This document shows positions 49,458-57,492 of a DNA stretch of 64,000 nucleotides, piece by piece; position 1 is the first letter of the stretch; each line of letters opens with the position of its first letter. Below the pieces are notes generated by a model, which saw nothing but the letters and a program-made list of their open reading frames with translations, did no database searches and was not told the origin of the DNA. The DNA is from Natronococcus roseus (GTDB taxonomy: Archaea > Halobacteriota > Halobacteria > Halobacteriales > Natrialbaceae), in contig NZ_JBHLJR010000005.1 in the NCBI RefSeq assembly GCF_043677095.1, positions 310,001-374,000 of the forward strand, written 5' to 3'. Made by a program: the position numbers and the translations under genes.

Positions 49458-50087
49458 GTGCAAAACGTCACCGACAGGACGAGCAACCCGTTCGGCATGC
49501 GACCGCCCTTCGACCGGAGCCCGCCCGGCGATCGAGCCGCCGTCTTCGGCTACGGCGACGCCAACGCGGACTTTCACCTGATCGGCGACCACCCCGGCGT
49601 CCACGGCGGCGCCGACGCGGGCGTCCCCTTCGGCGCCCCCGAGGTCGAGCCGCTGCGGGCGGTTCTCCGCGAGGTCGGCTTCGAGAGCGGCCCGCGGGAC
49701 GAACCCGTCTTCGAGAACCTCTTCGCCAGCTACGTCCACATGTGTACGCTGCCGGCCGGCGAAACGCCCACCGATCGGGAGTACGACGACCTCGAGCGCT
49801 ACTTCGACGCCGAGTTGCGCGCGATCAACGCCCACATCCTGATGCCCGTCGGCGAGCGCGCAACCGACCGCGTCCTCGAGGGGTACACCACCCAGCGCGA
49901 CCGGATCGACCTCGAGATGTCTGCACTCCACGCCACGGAGATCCGCGGGCGGGGCTTTCTGGTCGTCCCGATCAGGGAGCCCGGCGAGTGGGAGGATACC
50001 GAACGGGAGGCGCTCGTCGCGCGCCTCGAGGCGATCCTCGGGCGGGACTACCGCCAGACGAAGGGCGTCGCGACGCTCGTGGGATAG
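49458..50087 (+). CDS. Uracil-DNA glycosylase superfamily protein
   Basis: A 209-residue protein of the UDG fold. GDANADFHLIGDHPGVHGG is the active-site motif region (GDHPG in place of the GExPG of family 4), PVFENLFASYVHMC matches motif 2, and ILMPVGERATDRVLEG precedes the ELHATEIRGRG segment where the catalytic His motif usually lies. No four-Cys iron-sulfur site is apparent, unlike families 4 and 5. It converges with dinB, one base apart, so both may concern uracil or translesion repair. GTG start at 49458 retains the motif. Confidence 0.78.
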   Translation: MQNVTDRTSNPFGMRPPFDRSPPGDRAAVFGYGDANADFHLIGDHPGVHGGADAGVPFGAPEVEPLRAVLREVGFESGPRDEPVFENLFASYVHMCTLPAGETPTDREYDDLERYFDAELRAINAHILMPVGERATDRVLEGYTTQRDRIDLEMSALHATEIRGRGFLVVPIREPGEWEDTEREALVARLEAILGRDYRQTKGVATLVG

Positions 50088-51362
50088 TCAGAAGTCCTCG
50101 AGCGAGGACTGGCCCTCCCCGTGGTTCGGATCGCCGTCCCGGTCGGCACCGGTTCCGTCAACTGGTTCGGCTTCGGTATCGGGGGTCCCCGCCCAGCCGT
50201 CGAGACTGGTCTGATCGGCCGCGGCGAACTCGAGGTTTGCGACCCTGACGCCGACCTTTCTGACCGGCTCTCGTTCGAACTCAGCGAATAGCTCTCGAGC
50301 GATGCGTTCGACCAGTTCCGGCTCGTCGATCGGGCCGGGCAGCGATCGCTCGCGCGTGTTGACCTCAAAGGGGGGCTCGACGGCTTTGACGCCGACGGTC
50401 CGGTACAGGGCGCCCTCTCGCCGGGCGCGGTCCGCGACCGCGGCCGCCAGCGTCTCGATCTGTTCGTACTTCGGTGCCGGCTCGCTGACGGGCTCGGCGA
50501 ACGCCGACTCCCGCGAGAAGCTCTTGGGGTCACCCTTCGGTTCGACGCGGCGGTCGTCGTCCCCGCGGGCGCGGTCGTACAGCTCCCGGCCCCGCTCGCC
50601 GAAGCGTTCGACCAGCGGTTCGGGGTCGGCCGCGGCGACATCGCCGGCGGTCTCGAGGCCCATCTCCCGCAGCTCGCGGGCGGTGACGGGGCCGACGCCG
50701 TGGAGCAGGTCGACCTCGAGCGGGGCCAGAAACTCGCGGAGTTCGCCGGGGCGGACGACGGTCAGCCCGTCGGGTTTGTCGAAGTCGCTGGCGATCTTGG
50801 CCGCGCTCATCGTCGGCGCCGCGCCGACGCTGACGACGATGCCGACCTCGCGGCGGATGCGGTCCTTGACGTGGCGGGCGAAGCCGTCGGCGACCTCCCA
50901 GGCGGTGCGGTCGGTGACCTCGAGGTAGGCCTCGTCGATGCTCACCTCGCGGACGACGTCGGCGCAGTCGTGGAGGATCTCCTGGACCTCGTTCGCGACG
51001 GACTCGTAGTAGTCCAGGTCGACAGTGCGGTAGTGGCCCGTTTCCGACTCGACGAGTTCGGGGTCGTGATCCGCGGCGTCAGGGTCGAGAGCGGCGCGTC
51101 GGGGGAGTCGCTCGAGGGCCGTCGAGATCGCCTGCGCGCTCTCGACGCCGAACTCGCGGGCCTCGTAGCTGGCGGTGGCGACGGCCCCGTTCGTCTCGCC
51201 GGGCTCGTACCCCATCCCGACGACGACGGGGTCGTCCTCGAGTTCGGGCTCGCGCAGTCGCTCGCAGGCGGCGTAGAAGCAGTCGGCGTCGACGTGAAGG
51301 ATTATGGGGTCCTCATCGTCTTCGTCGTCCTCGACGCCGGGAAGTCGCGGCCCGTCTGCCAT
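50088..51362 (-). CDS. dinB: DNA polymerase IV (Y-family DinB)
   Basis: Translesion DNA polymerase, 424 residues. Catalytic acidic residues are in HVDADCFYAACE and VSIDEAYLEV; AAPTMSAAKIASDFDKPDGLTVV and the helix-hairpin-helix LHGVGPVTARELREMG follow. The little finger domain ends about residue 375. The last residues QSSLEDF form a PCNA-interacting (PIP) box, QxxLxxF, preceded by an acidic linker. The start (MADGPRLPG) has an acidic extension typical of halophiles. Confidence 0.96.
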   Translation of the reverse strand: MADGPRLPGVEDDEDDEDPIILHVDADCFYAACERLREPELEDDPVVVGMGYEPGETNGAVATASYEAREFGVESAQAISTALERLPRRAALDPDAADHDPELVESETGHYRTVDLDYYESVANEVQEILHDCADVVREVSIDEAYLEVTDRTAWEVADGFARHVKDRIRREVGIVVSVGAAPTMSAAKIASDFDKPDGLTVVRPGELREFLAPLEVDLLHGVGPVTARELREMGLETAGDVAAADPEPLVERFGERGRELYDRARGDDDRRVEPKGDPKSFSRESAFAEPVSEPAPKYEQIETLAAAVADRARREGALYRTVGVKAVEPPFEVNTRERSLPGPIDEPELVERIARELFAEFEREPVRKVGVRVANLEFAAADQTSLDGWAGTPDTEAEPVDGTGADRDGDPNHGEGQSSLEDF

Positions 51363-51447
51363 TCACTCGAGAGTTCGGGCGGACGGTTGTGAACGTTGCG
51401 CCCCTCGTTCGGGAGCGACTCGAGTAGTTGGGATCGCGCTCGAGCGC

Positions 51448-52791
51448 TCAGTCGCCCGCCGGGGCGGGCGTCTCCGTCGGAACGGTCGTCGGCTCCGAGC
51501 GGTACAGCGAGACGGCGATGGCGAGGGCGCCGAGCCCGAGTACGAAGTAAACGACGAACCCGGTCGCGTACCCGCTTACGCCCTGGACGTCGACGAACAG
51601 CCCCAGCAGCGGCGGGACGACGAACCCGCCGAAGCCGCCGAGCCCCCCGACGAGTCCCGAGGCGCCGCCGACGGCCTCGGGGACGTACCGCGGGAGGAGC
51701 TGGTAGATCGCCGCGCTGGCGATCCCCAGCCCAGCACCGAGAACGACGGTTGCGAGGATCGCGACGTAGAGGTTGCCGGTGCCCATGAGCGCCACCGTCG
51801 AGAGCACGACCAGGCCGAAGCTTGCGACGGTCGTCACCTCGCCGCCGATCCGGTCACTGACCGCCCCGCCGGCGGCCCGGAACAGCGCCGACAGAAGGGT
51901 GAAGGTGAGCGCGGTGACGACGCCGGCCGTGCGGAGGTCCAGCCCGTGGAAGTTGCTCCAGTAGGAGGGGAACCAGGTCGTGAGCGCAAGGTAGCCGCCG
52001 AAGGAGACGAAGAACATCGCGGTCAGCAGCCACGAGCGGGGGATGGTCGCCGCTTTCCGAATGGAGGCCATCGCGTCGCCAGTCGGGAACAGCTCCTGGC
52101 CGGCGTCCCGAGCGCGCCTCTTGGCTTCGGCCTCCTCGAGCCCGCGCTTGCGGTACTGGAAGTACGGCGAGTCGACGGCGAAGACGACGAAGACGGTCGT
52201 CCCCACGAGGAGGAAGACGAACCAGGCGGCGTACGTCCCCGTCAGCCCGAGCGCCAGCAGGGCGACCGGGGAGACGATGGTGAACAGTCCCGGCGAAGTG
52301 GTGCCGAGGCCGGCGAACAGCGCAAGCATCGTCCCGCGTCGCTCCGAGCTGTACCAGTAGGCGGTGTCCGTGATCCCCACCGAGAAGGCGGCGATACCGC
52401 AGCCGCTCAGCGAGCCGAACAGGAAGATCAGCGGGTAGTGGGCGAGCGTCAACCCGTCTGGGTAGGCCGACACCAGGATCGCGAGCAGCCCGCCCATCCC
52501 GACGACCGAGAGTCCGAGGAGGACGCTGAAGGGTTTCTTTGCGCCGACGCTGTCGGCCCACGCGCTGAAGGGGATCCGCAGCAGCGACCCCGTCAGCTGC
52601 GGCGCGGCGACGAGCAGCCCGAGCAGGAGCCCGGACAGTCCGAGCACGTCCTGAAACTCCGAGGCGACGGGGCCGTAGACGACGACGCCGGCGAACCCGA
52701 CGAAGTAGCCGAACGTCAGCACCGAGAGGGCCCGCTCGGGTCCGCCGCGGACGTCGGCCGCGGCCGGGTCGGACGGCTCGCCGCCGGACAT
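51448..52791 (-). CDS. narK: Major facilitator transporter, NarK nitrate/nitrite-like
   Basis: A 447-residue, 12-helix MFS transporter of the nitrate/nitrite porter type: FGYFVGFAGVVVYGPVASEF, RIPFSAWADSVGAKKPF, AFSVGITDTAYWYSSERRGT, SFGGYLALTTWFPSYWSNFHG and LPRYVPEAVGGASGLVGGLGGFGGFVVPPLLG, the last being a nitrate-signature-like Gly-rich stretch. No nitrate reductase genes are in the window. The start ATG 52791 follows the stop of a 41-codon ORF by one base (TGAGATG). Confidence 0.87.
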   Translation of the reverse strand: MSGGEPSDPAAADVRGGPERALSVLTFGYFVGFAGVVVYGPVASEFQDVLGLSGLLLGLLVAAPQLTGSLLRIPFSAWADSVGAKKPFSVLLGLSVVGMGGLLAILVSAYPDGLTLAHYPLIFLFGSLSGCGIAAFSVGITDTAYWYSSERRGTMLALFAGLGTTSPGLFTIVSPVALLALGLTGTYAAWFVFLLVGTTVFVVFAVDSPYFQYRKRGLEEAEAKRRARDAGQELFPTGDAMASIRKAATIPRSWLLTAMFFVSFGGYLALTTWFPSYWSNFHGLDLRTAGVVTALTFTLLSALFRAAGGAVSDRIGGEVTTVASFGLVVLSTVALMGTGNLYVAILATVVLGAGLGIASAAIYQLLPRYVPEAVGGASGLVGGLGGFGGFVVPPLLGLFVDVQGVSGYATGFVVYFVLGLGALAIAVSLYRSEPTTVPTETPAPAGD

Positions 52792-52792
52792 C

Positions 52793-52918
52793 TCAGACGC
52801 GCACCTCGAGGTTCGGATCGTCGGGACGGTCGGGGTCCACCCTCGTTTCTCGATCCGACTCGAGTAACAGTCCGTCGTGGAATCCGCGCGGAACGCAGTC
52901 GAACGTTTCGTGGTACAT
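52793..52918 (-). CDS. 41-residue leader ORF before narK
   Basis: ATG at 52918 begins a 41-codon hydrophilic frame (MYHETFDCVPRGFHDGLL ..., ending NLEVRV) whose stop lies one base before the narK ATG. The TATA element ATTATATTC (52942-52950) is about 28 bp before this ATG, so the mRNA should start at this ORF and not at narK. It contains His, Cys and Asp residues that could bind metal, but has no recognised family. Confidence 0.6.
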   Translation of the reverse strand: MYHETFDCVPRGFHDGLLLESDRETRVDPDRPDDPNLEVRV

Positions 52919-52938
52919 GGTATATCCACATCAGTCTA

Positions 52939-52951
52939 AAGAATATAATGC
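52939..52951 (-). promoter_or_regulatory. TATA box of leader ORF-narK operon
   Basis: Minus strand GCATTATATTCTT, in a very AT-rich island, about 28 bp before the leader ORF start. Confidence 0.6.
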
Positions 52952-53144
52952 TAACCGTTTACAAATAATCAATATTCTGGTGTGCCGTACCACTGGTGTA
53001 GTATCTCCAATCGGATAGGGTCTGTATTAGGATCTTTATTCGAATCGGTTGGCGAGGGAGTGGACGAGTATTGCCTCCGAGGGCGGACTCGAGACGCGGC
53101 CGAAAGCTCGAGGTGGATCGCGTCGGGGTGTGAAACGAGACCGT

Positions 53145-53516
53145 ATGCACCGACCGACCGAGGACGAGACTCACGGGTTCGAGCGCACGTTCACGACCGA
53201 GGAGGTTCGGCAGTTCGCCGAGCTCTCGCGGGGCACCCAACCGCGTCACATCGAACCCGACGAGGAGGGACGGCTGCTGATCCACGGCCTGCTGACGGCG
53301 ACGGTGCCGACGAAGATCGGGGGCGACCTCGAGGTGTTGGCCTCCTCGATGAGCTTCGAGTTCCGCCGACCGGTGTACACCGAGGAACGGATCGTCTGTA
53401 CGTGGAGCTACGAGGAACTCGAGGATCGGTACGACCTCGTGGCAGCCGTCGACTGCGAGAACGACGCGGGAGAGACGGTGTTGACGGCGACCGTCGAGGG
53501 ACTGGTCTGGAAGTAA
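53145..53516 (+). CDS. MaoC-like hotdog-fold protein
   Basis: A 123-residue hotdog-fold protein. ERTFTTEEVRQFAELSRG is the fold's start, HIEPDEEGRLLIHGLLTATVPTKIGG the helix-and-strand core, then SFEFRRPVYTEERIVCTWSYEELED. It resembles the R-hydratase/dehydratase group, but the catalytic Asp-His of true MaoC hydratases (DxNPxH) is replaced by RGTQPRH, so catalysis is uncertain. It converges with the TFS gene. Confidence 0.8.
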   Translation: MHRPTEDETHGFERTFTTEEVRQFAELSRGTQPRHIEPDEEGRLLIHGLLTATVPTKIGGDLEVLASSMSFEFRRPVYTEERIVCTWSYEELEDRYDLVAAVDCENDAGETVLTATVEGLVWK

Positions 53517-53520
53517 GCGC

Positions 53521-53844
53521 TCAGTTGTACCCGCGCCAGCGGTGGCCACACTCGGTACACTTGAAGAATCGGGTCGGCGGCTCGTCGGCGGAGGCGGTCT
53601 GCTTGAGCGTGTACCACGCCTCCTGGGTGCCACACTCGTCGCAGACGACGTCGGTCGCCTTGGGCTTGCCCTCGAAGTTCGCGTCCTCGCTGGACTCGAT
53701 TATCTCGCCGTCGGTCTGGGACTCGGTCGTGACGAACTCGCTTTCGGCCTCGCGGTCGCGCTCGCTCGAGGCGCCGCAGTTCGAACAGATCATGCGGTCG
53801 CCGTCGGCTTTCATCATCGAACCGCAGTCGTCGCAAAACTGCAT
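53521..53844 (-). CDS. tfs: Transcription factor S (TFS, TFIIS-like cleavage factor)
   Basis: Induces RNA cleavage by stalled archaeal RNA polymerase, 107 residues. N-terminal zinc ribbon: Cys4, Cys7, Cys20, Cys23. C-terminal zinc ribbon: Cys68, Cys71, Cys96, Cys99, with the catalytic acidic pair Asp87-Glu88 in SADEPPTRFFKC that reaches the polymerase active site. The two ribbons are joined by an acidic linker. The start MQFCDDC (53844) matches the family; the frame is open further upstream. Confidence 0.94.
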   Translation of the reverse strand: MQFCDDCGSMMKADGDRMICSNCGASSERDREAESEFVTTESQTDGEIIESSEDANFEGKPKATDVVCDECGTQEAWYTLKQTASADEPPTRFFKCTECGHRWRGYN

Positions 53845-53948
53845 GTCCCCAGGTACGCACGCACAGCGACAAAACTCCCTCGCTCGTCCTCCCAACGGTA
53901 CTCCCTCGACCGGCGAAAACCACGGAACCGCGACAGCGACGGGGAGGG

Positions 53949-54770
53949 CTACGTCGGGGGAGCGAGGTCCCGAAGATCGAAGTGGTCGACGGCGAGCAGT
54001 CGGCGGCGGTCCTCGTCGAGGTCTGCGGGCGAATCGGCCGCATGGACCGCCTCCCGAACGCGCATCCAGTCGGCGTGGCGGTAGTAGCAGACGACCGGGA
54101 TCGCGTCGAGCTCGAGCAGCTTCGCGATCGAGAGCCGGTGGGAGCCGTCGACGAACAGCGGCTCGCCGTCGCGGGCGACGTCGATCGCGACCTCGTTGCC
54201 GATCGCCGTCAGGAACCGTTTTCGTTCCTCGCCGCGGGCGAGCAGCTCCCGCTGTGAGCGGTAGCCCTCGCTCGCGATCGACTCGTAGAGGGCGTCGTAC
54301 CCCCGGTAGAAGTCGACGATCTCCTCCAGCGTGTCGCCGTACCGGCTCTCCTTCTCGCCGGCCTCGACCCGTTCGGCTTTGTCCCCGATGTAGGCCGTCT
54401 CCGCCCAGGGGATTCCATCCTCGAAGTGGGCGCGGAACGCCTCGAACTCGAGGCGGTCCTCGAACCTGGGGGGTTTGCGGTAGTCCTCGCTCGGGCGGTC
54501 CCAGTCGCCGCGGGCGACGCTTCCACAGCGGTCGACGGTACCCTCCCAGGGTGGGTACGGTCGGTTCGTGTGGCGGACGATCCGGTCGGGGTCGATCCGG
54601 ATCACCCGGTAGGGATCGGTCGGGGCCGCGTACCGATCGACGTCGTGGTCGCGACGGAGCCGGGCGTACCGCGGGGCAAGACGCCAGTAGACTTGGACTG
54701 GAAGCCTCCTGAGAGTGTAGCCGAGCCCCCCATCGTCAGGGAGGAGCCGGTCCCGTCGCTGGTCTTCCAT
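53949..54770 (-). CDS. ParB-like domain protein
   Basis: A 273-residue soluble protein. Near residues 205-235 it has EPLFVDGSHRLSIAKLLELDAIPVVCYYRH, the ParB/Srx-type GxxRxxA nucleotide-binding motif. N-terminal half is Arg/Tyr-rich, with a conserved DPDRIVRHTNRPYPPWEG. No HTH or partition partner is nearby, so it is more likely one of the haloarchaeal proteins with a ParB-like fold than a partition protein. A palindrome lies upstream. Confidence 0.7.
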   Translation of the reverse strand: MEDQRRDRLLPDDGGLGYTLRRLPVQVYWRLAPRYARLRRDHDVDRYAAPTDPYRVIRIDPDRIVRHTNRPYPPWEGTVDRCGSVARGDWDRPSEDYRKPPRFEDRLEFEAFRAHFEDGIPWAETAYIGDKAERVEAGEKESRYGDTLEEIVDFYRGYDALYESIASEGYRSQRELLARGEERKRFLTAIGNEVAIDVARDGEPLFVDGSHRLSIAKLLELDAIPVVCYYRHADWMRVREAVHAADSPADLDEDRRRLLAVDHFDLRDLAPPT

Positions 54771-54801
54771 AGCGCTACTCGCAACTATATCGGAATCATT
54801 G

Positions 54802-54827
54802 TTTCGGTCCGTTTCAACGGAACGAAA
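54802..54827. promoter_or_regulatory. Nested palindrome upstream of ParB-like gene
   Basis: TTTCG (54802-54806) pairs with CGAAA (54823-54827), and inside it CCGTT (54809-54813) pairs with AACGG (54816-54820), so the 26-bp site is an almost continuous dyad. It lies just upstream of a TATA-like CAACTATATC; a regulator or an RNA hairpin could use it. Confidence 0.45.
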
Positions 54828-55002
54828 ACCGAGAGAGACCGGTTCAGCCGTTGCCTAACTCCGCTACTCGTTCCGTGTCGTTCGGTGGTCTCGAGGACGA
54901 GATCGACGGCATCGGACGCTTCCCTCCCAACTACCGAGAAGGACTCAGATGGCCTGCTCGAGCGGACAGCAGGGACGTTCCGAGCCGACCCGTCGGCCTC
55001 GT

Positions 55003-55989
55003 TTACGTCCGACCGGTCTCGAGGTCGGCAGTCGCTCCCCCGCTCGCGGCAGCCGAGAGCACGACCTCGCCGCCGAGCCCGCGGTCCTCGAGCGCGTCCT
55101 GGGCCGCGCCCCTGGCCTCCGTCGCGTGGTCGGCGTCGGTCAGCCCGTAGACGACCGGCCCCCACGAGGACTGGCCGACGCCCGTGAGGACGGGACAGTC
55201 CTCGAGGGTCGCGACGAGCTCGCCCGCGGGCGGGCGGAACACTCCGCCCTGGGCGTCGGCGTACCAGGCGCCGTTCTTGCGGCCGATCTCGGCGACCGCC
55301 TCGCCGAACGCCTCGAGGCGGCCCTCGGCCGCGGCGGGCAGAAGCTTGCGGGTGACCACGCCCGCGAGCTCGTCGGCGACGGCGGGATCGGCTCGCTCGA
55401 CGACAGCGCGCATGCTGGCGTCCTCGTTCTCGCCGCTGCGTCCGGGGTCGGCGTCGGGGACGACGATCAGAAAGCGCCACTCCTCGGGCAGGTCGTGGCG
55501 GGCGACGACCGGGGGGACCGTCCAGTCGCCCTCCGCGGGCGGGTCGGTCGTGAACCGACTGGTCGGGTGGCCCGCGTCGACGACGAACCCGCCGCCCTCG
55601 AACGTCGCGACGCCGATTCCGCTGCGGCCGCCCCGACCCATCGCGGGCGCCAGCTCCCGAACCCGGGGCTCGAGGCCGTGGGCCCGTGCGGTCGCCGCGA
55701 GCACGGCGAGTGCGAGCTGAGTGCCGCTGCCCAGGCCGACGTGGCGAGGGAGTCGCTCCTCGAGGACGACGTCGACGCCCGGAACCGCCAGAACGTCGAC
55801 GGTCCGACGGGCGTACTGCTCGAGGAGCGAGTCCGAGGCCGCGACCGTCGGGGCGGGTTCGGCAGTGACGGTCACCCGCGGTCGCTCGAGGCCGACCCCG
55901 ATACCGCCGTAGAGGCGTCGTCGGGCGAGCGAGAGGTTCTGAAAGCCGAAGTGGAGGCGCGCACCCGCGCTGACGGTCGCCGTAGTCAT
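55003..55989 (-). CDS. Beta-ribofuranosylaminobenzene 5'-phosphate synthase family (GHMP)
   Basis: Family whose best-known member joins p-aminobenzoate and PRPP at the first committed step of methanopterin synthesis. The 328-residue protein has RLHFGFQNLSLARRRLYGGIGVG, the GHMP ATP-site motif RHVGLGSGTQLALAV and GRGGRSGIGVATFEGGGFVVDAGH, and the C-terminal VGQSSWGPVVYGL. Haloarchaea are generally thought to use folate-type rather than methanopterin carriers, so the pathway served here is uncertain. The gene is alone, ends about 230 bp from the ParB-like gene. Confidence 0.85.
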   Translation of the reverse strand: MTTATVSAGARLHFGFQNLSLARRRLYGGIGVGLERPRVTVTAEPAPTVAASDSLLEQYARRTVDVLAVPGVDVVLEERLPRHVGLGSGTQLALAVLAATARAHGLEPRVRELAPAMGRGGRSGIGVATFEGGGFVVDAGHPTSRFTTDPPAEGDWTVPPVVARHDLPEEWRFLIVVPDADPGRSGENEDASMRAVVERADPAVADELAGVVTRKLLPAAAEGRLEAFGEAVAEIGRKNGAWYADAQGGVFRPPAGELVATLEDCPVLTGVGQSSWGPVVYGLTDADHATEARGAAQDALEDRGLGGEVVLSAAASGGATADLETGRT

Positions 55990-56070
55990 CTGTTCTCGCC
56001 GTAGGAATCCGTCCGGGAAGGGGGTTTCGACGCTGGCAACGATCGACGACGCTCGCTTGCTGGCGGTCGA

Positions 56071-57066
56071 TCAGGGGCGGGGCGCGGCCTTCTGCAGGGC
56101 CGTCTCGGCGATGTTACCACCGTAGTCGGCGCTGCGCGAGAGCGAGTCGAGCACCAGGCCGAGCGACTGGGCCTGCACGGGATCGAGATCACGGAGGAGC
56201 TCGTCGACGTGACGTGTGTGTTCGTCGATCTCCGGAACGGCCTCGAGCGCGCGGTGGCCGTTCCTGGTGGCCTCGTCGCTCCCCTCGGCGAACAGCGCGT
56301 CCATCGACCGCTCGATGATCGCCGCCGCATCCTCGTGGAGGGCCAACAGCGCGTCCGCGACGTCCTCGGGGACCTCCTCGAGTCTGAGCGCCAGCCAGGC
56401 GATCTTGACGGCGTGGTCGGCGACGCGCTCGAGCTGGCGAGCGCTCGAGTGGTAGTCGAAACAGTCCTCGCGGGAGACGCCGAGCCCCTCGGCGGCCCCG
56501 GGCGAGCGAAGCGTCGCCCGGAAGATCCGCGAGACGACCAGAAAGAGCCGGTCGACGTCGTCGTCGCGCTCGATGACGTCCTGGGCGACGTCGTCGTCGT
56601 TCTCGACCAGGGCCGTGAGGGCGTCGGAAAGCATCGAGGAGGCGATCAGGCGCATTCGGGAGACGGCGTTGACGATCGACAGCTCCGCGGAGTCGAGCAG
56701 ATCCTGGATGACGACACAGCCGCTTTGCTCCTCGACGACCTCGACCCCGATCAGTCCCTGGATCGCACTGCGGATCGCCCGTCGTTGCTCGGTCGTGATC
56801 CGTCCGGCCTCCAGACGGATGACGTCGAAGCCGCTGACGTACATCGTGAGGACCGCCCGTTTTAACTGCTCGTCGTCGAGCGAGGCGACCTCGAGGGTTC
56901 CCTCCTGATGGTCGACGTCGTTCTGCGGGGTGATCAGGAGCGTGTCGTTCTCGGCGTAGATCTCGACGGACATCCCGCTGCTGACGTCGTTCGCCGTCGC
57001 CCACGTCTTCGGCAACGAAACGGTGTAGGTCGAGCCCCCGGTCACCTGGATCTTGCGCGTCTCCAT
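56071..57066 (-). CDS. AbrB-PhoU fusion, phosphate uptake regulator
   Basis: A 331-residue protein. Residues 1-45 are an AbrB/SpoVT-type DNA-binding swapped hairpin (RKIQVTGGSTYTVSLPKTWA) and about 120-331 are two PhoU-like three-helix repeats with DDDVDRLFL and RQLERVADHAVKIAW. Proteins of this architecture are associated with phosphate uptake control in archaea, and this one is divergent from pstS. ATG 57066 has the TATA-like GATTTATAG about 28 bp upstream. Confidence 0.92.
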   Translation of the reverse strand: METRKIQVTGGSTYTVSLPKTWATANDVSSGMSVEIYAENDTLLITPQNDVDHQEGTLEVASLDDEQLKRAVLTMYVSGFDVIRLEAGRITTEQRRAIRSAIQGLIGVEVVEEQSGCVVIQDLLDSAELSIVNAVSRMRLIASSMLSDALTALVENDDDVAQDVIERDDDVDRLFLVVSRIFRATLRSPGAAEGLGVSREDCFDYHSSARQLERVADHAVKIAWLALRLEEVPEDVADALLALHEDAAAIIERSMDALFAEGSDEATRNGHRALEAVPEIDEHTRHVDELLRDLDPVQAQSLGLVLDSLSRSADYGGNIAETALQKAAPRP

Positions 57067-57087
57067 ACTGATCCGATTCTGGCGACC

Positions 57088-57099
57088 ACACTATAAATC
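57088..57099 (-). promoter_or_regulatory. TATA box of AbrB-PhoU gene
   Basis: Minus strand AGATTTATAGTG, about 28 bp before the ATG at 57066. Confidence 0.65.
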
Positions 57100-57411
57100 T
57101 GACTGTGTCTATAGAGATTGTCTCGAGGTGCAGTAGTCCGGTCGAGAAAGGAGGAGCGAACTCCCGACTATATCATACCTCACTGTACTAATACCGTGAA
57201 TAACGTATGGATATATAGTAGACAATACCGGTGTGGTCGGGTACGGGGTCCCTCTCTAGAGCTGTAACGCCACTCGAGTGTCCGAGGGCCACCGATTTAG
57301 TCGCCGATCGCTCCGTCCGGGAAGGCAGTTAGAGCGGTTGTGGGGCTATTCTGTGCGAGGTCGTAGTCTCGGGGTAAGACGGTGAACATCGACGGCGATC
57401 TATGCTCGGCT

Positions 57412-57425
57412 ATAGAGTGCTCTAT
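57412..57425 (+). promoter_or_regulatory. 6-2-6 palindrome upstream of pstS (candidate Pho box)
   Basis: ATAGAG-TG-CTCTAT is a perfect 14-bp inverted repeat about 45 bp before the pstS TATA (CTTTATA, 57463-57469). The same half-site CTATAGAG occurs near the AbrB-PhoU promoter, so a shared phosphate regulator is plausible. Confidence 0.5.
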
Positions 57426-57460
57426 TGAGGTACTCGCTGTGCTATATAGATATTAGCATC

Positions 57461-57470
57461 GTCTTTATAC
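57461..57470 (+). promoter_or_regulatory. TATA box of the pst operon
   Basis: GTCTTTATAC lies about 27 bp before the ATG at 57493, predicting a leaderless pst mRNA. Confidence 0.65.
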
Positions 57471-57492
57471 GTTCCATCGGATCGTCTACCTG

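Larger units (their letters stand above)
57067..57492. other. Divergent phosphate-regulon promoter region
   Basis: A 426-bp spacer between two divergently transcribed phosphate genes, with a TATA box at each end and several CTATAGAG-like words (57109-57116, 57410-57417) plus a perfect palindrome near pstS. AT-rich blocks are concentrated at 57170-57220 and 57410-57470. No protein gene seen. Confidence 0.7.

Noticed and set aside
51304..52968. 554-codon plus-strand frame across dinB and narK ends
   Set aside because: It runs antisense to the MFS gene and the dinB start, has no recognisable domain, and is rich in Arg/Gly/Asp shadow codons.
53949..54770. Chromosome partition ParB gene
   Set aside because: Only the GxxRxxA-like motif is present; no HTH, parS-like array or ParA gene is nearby.
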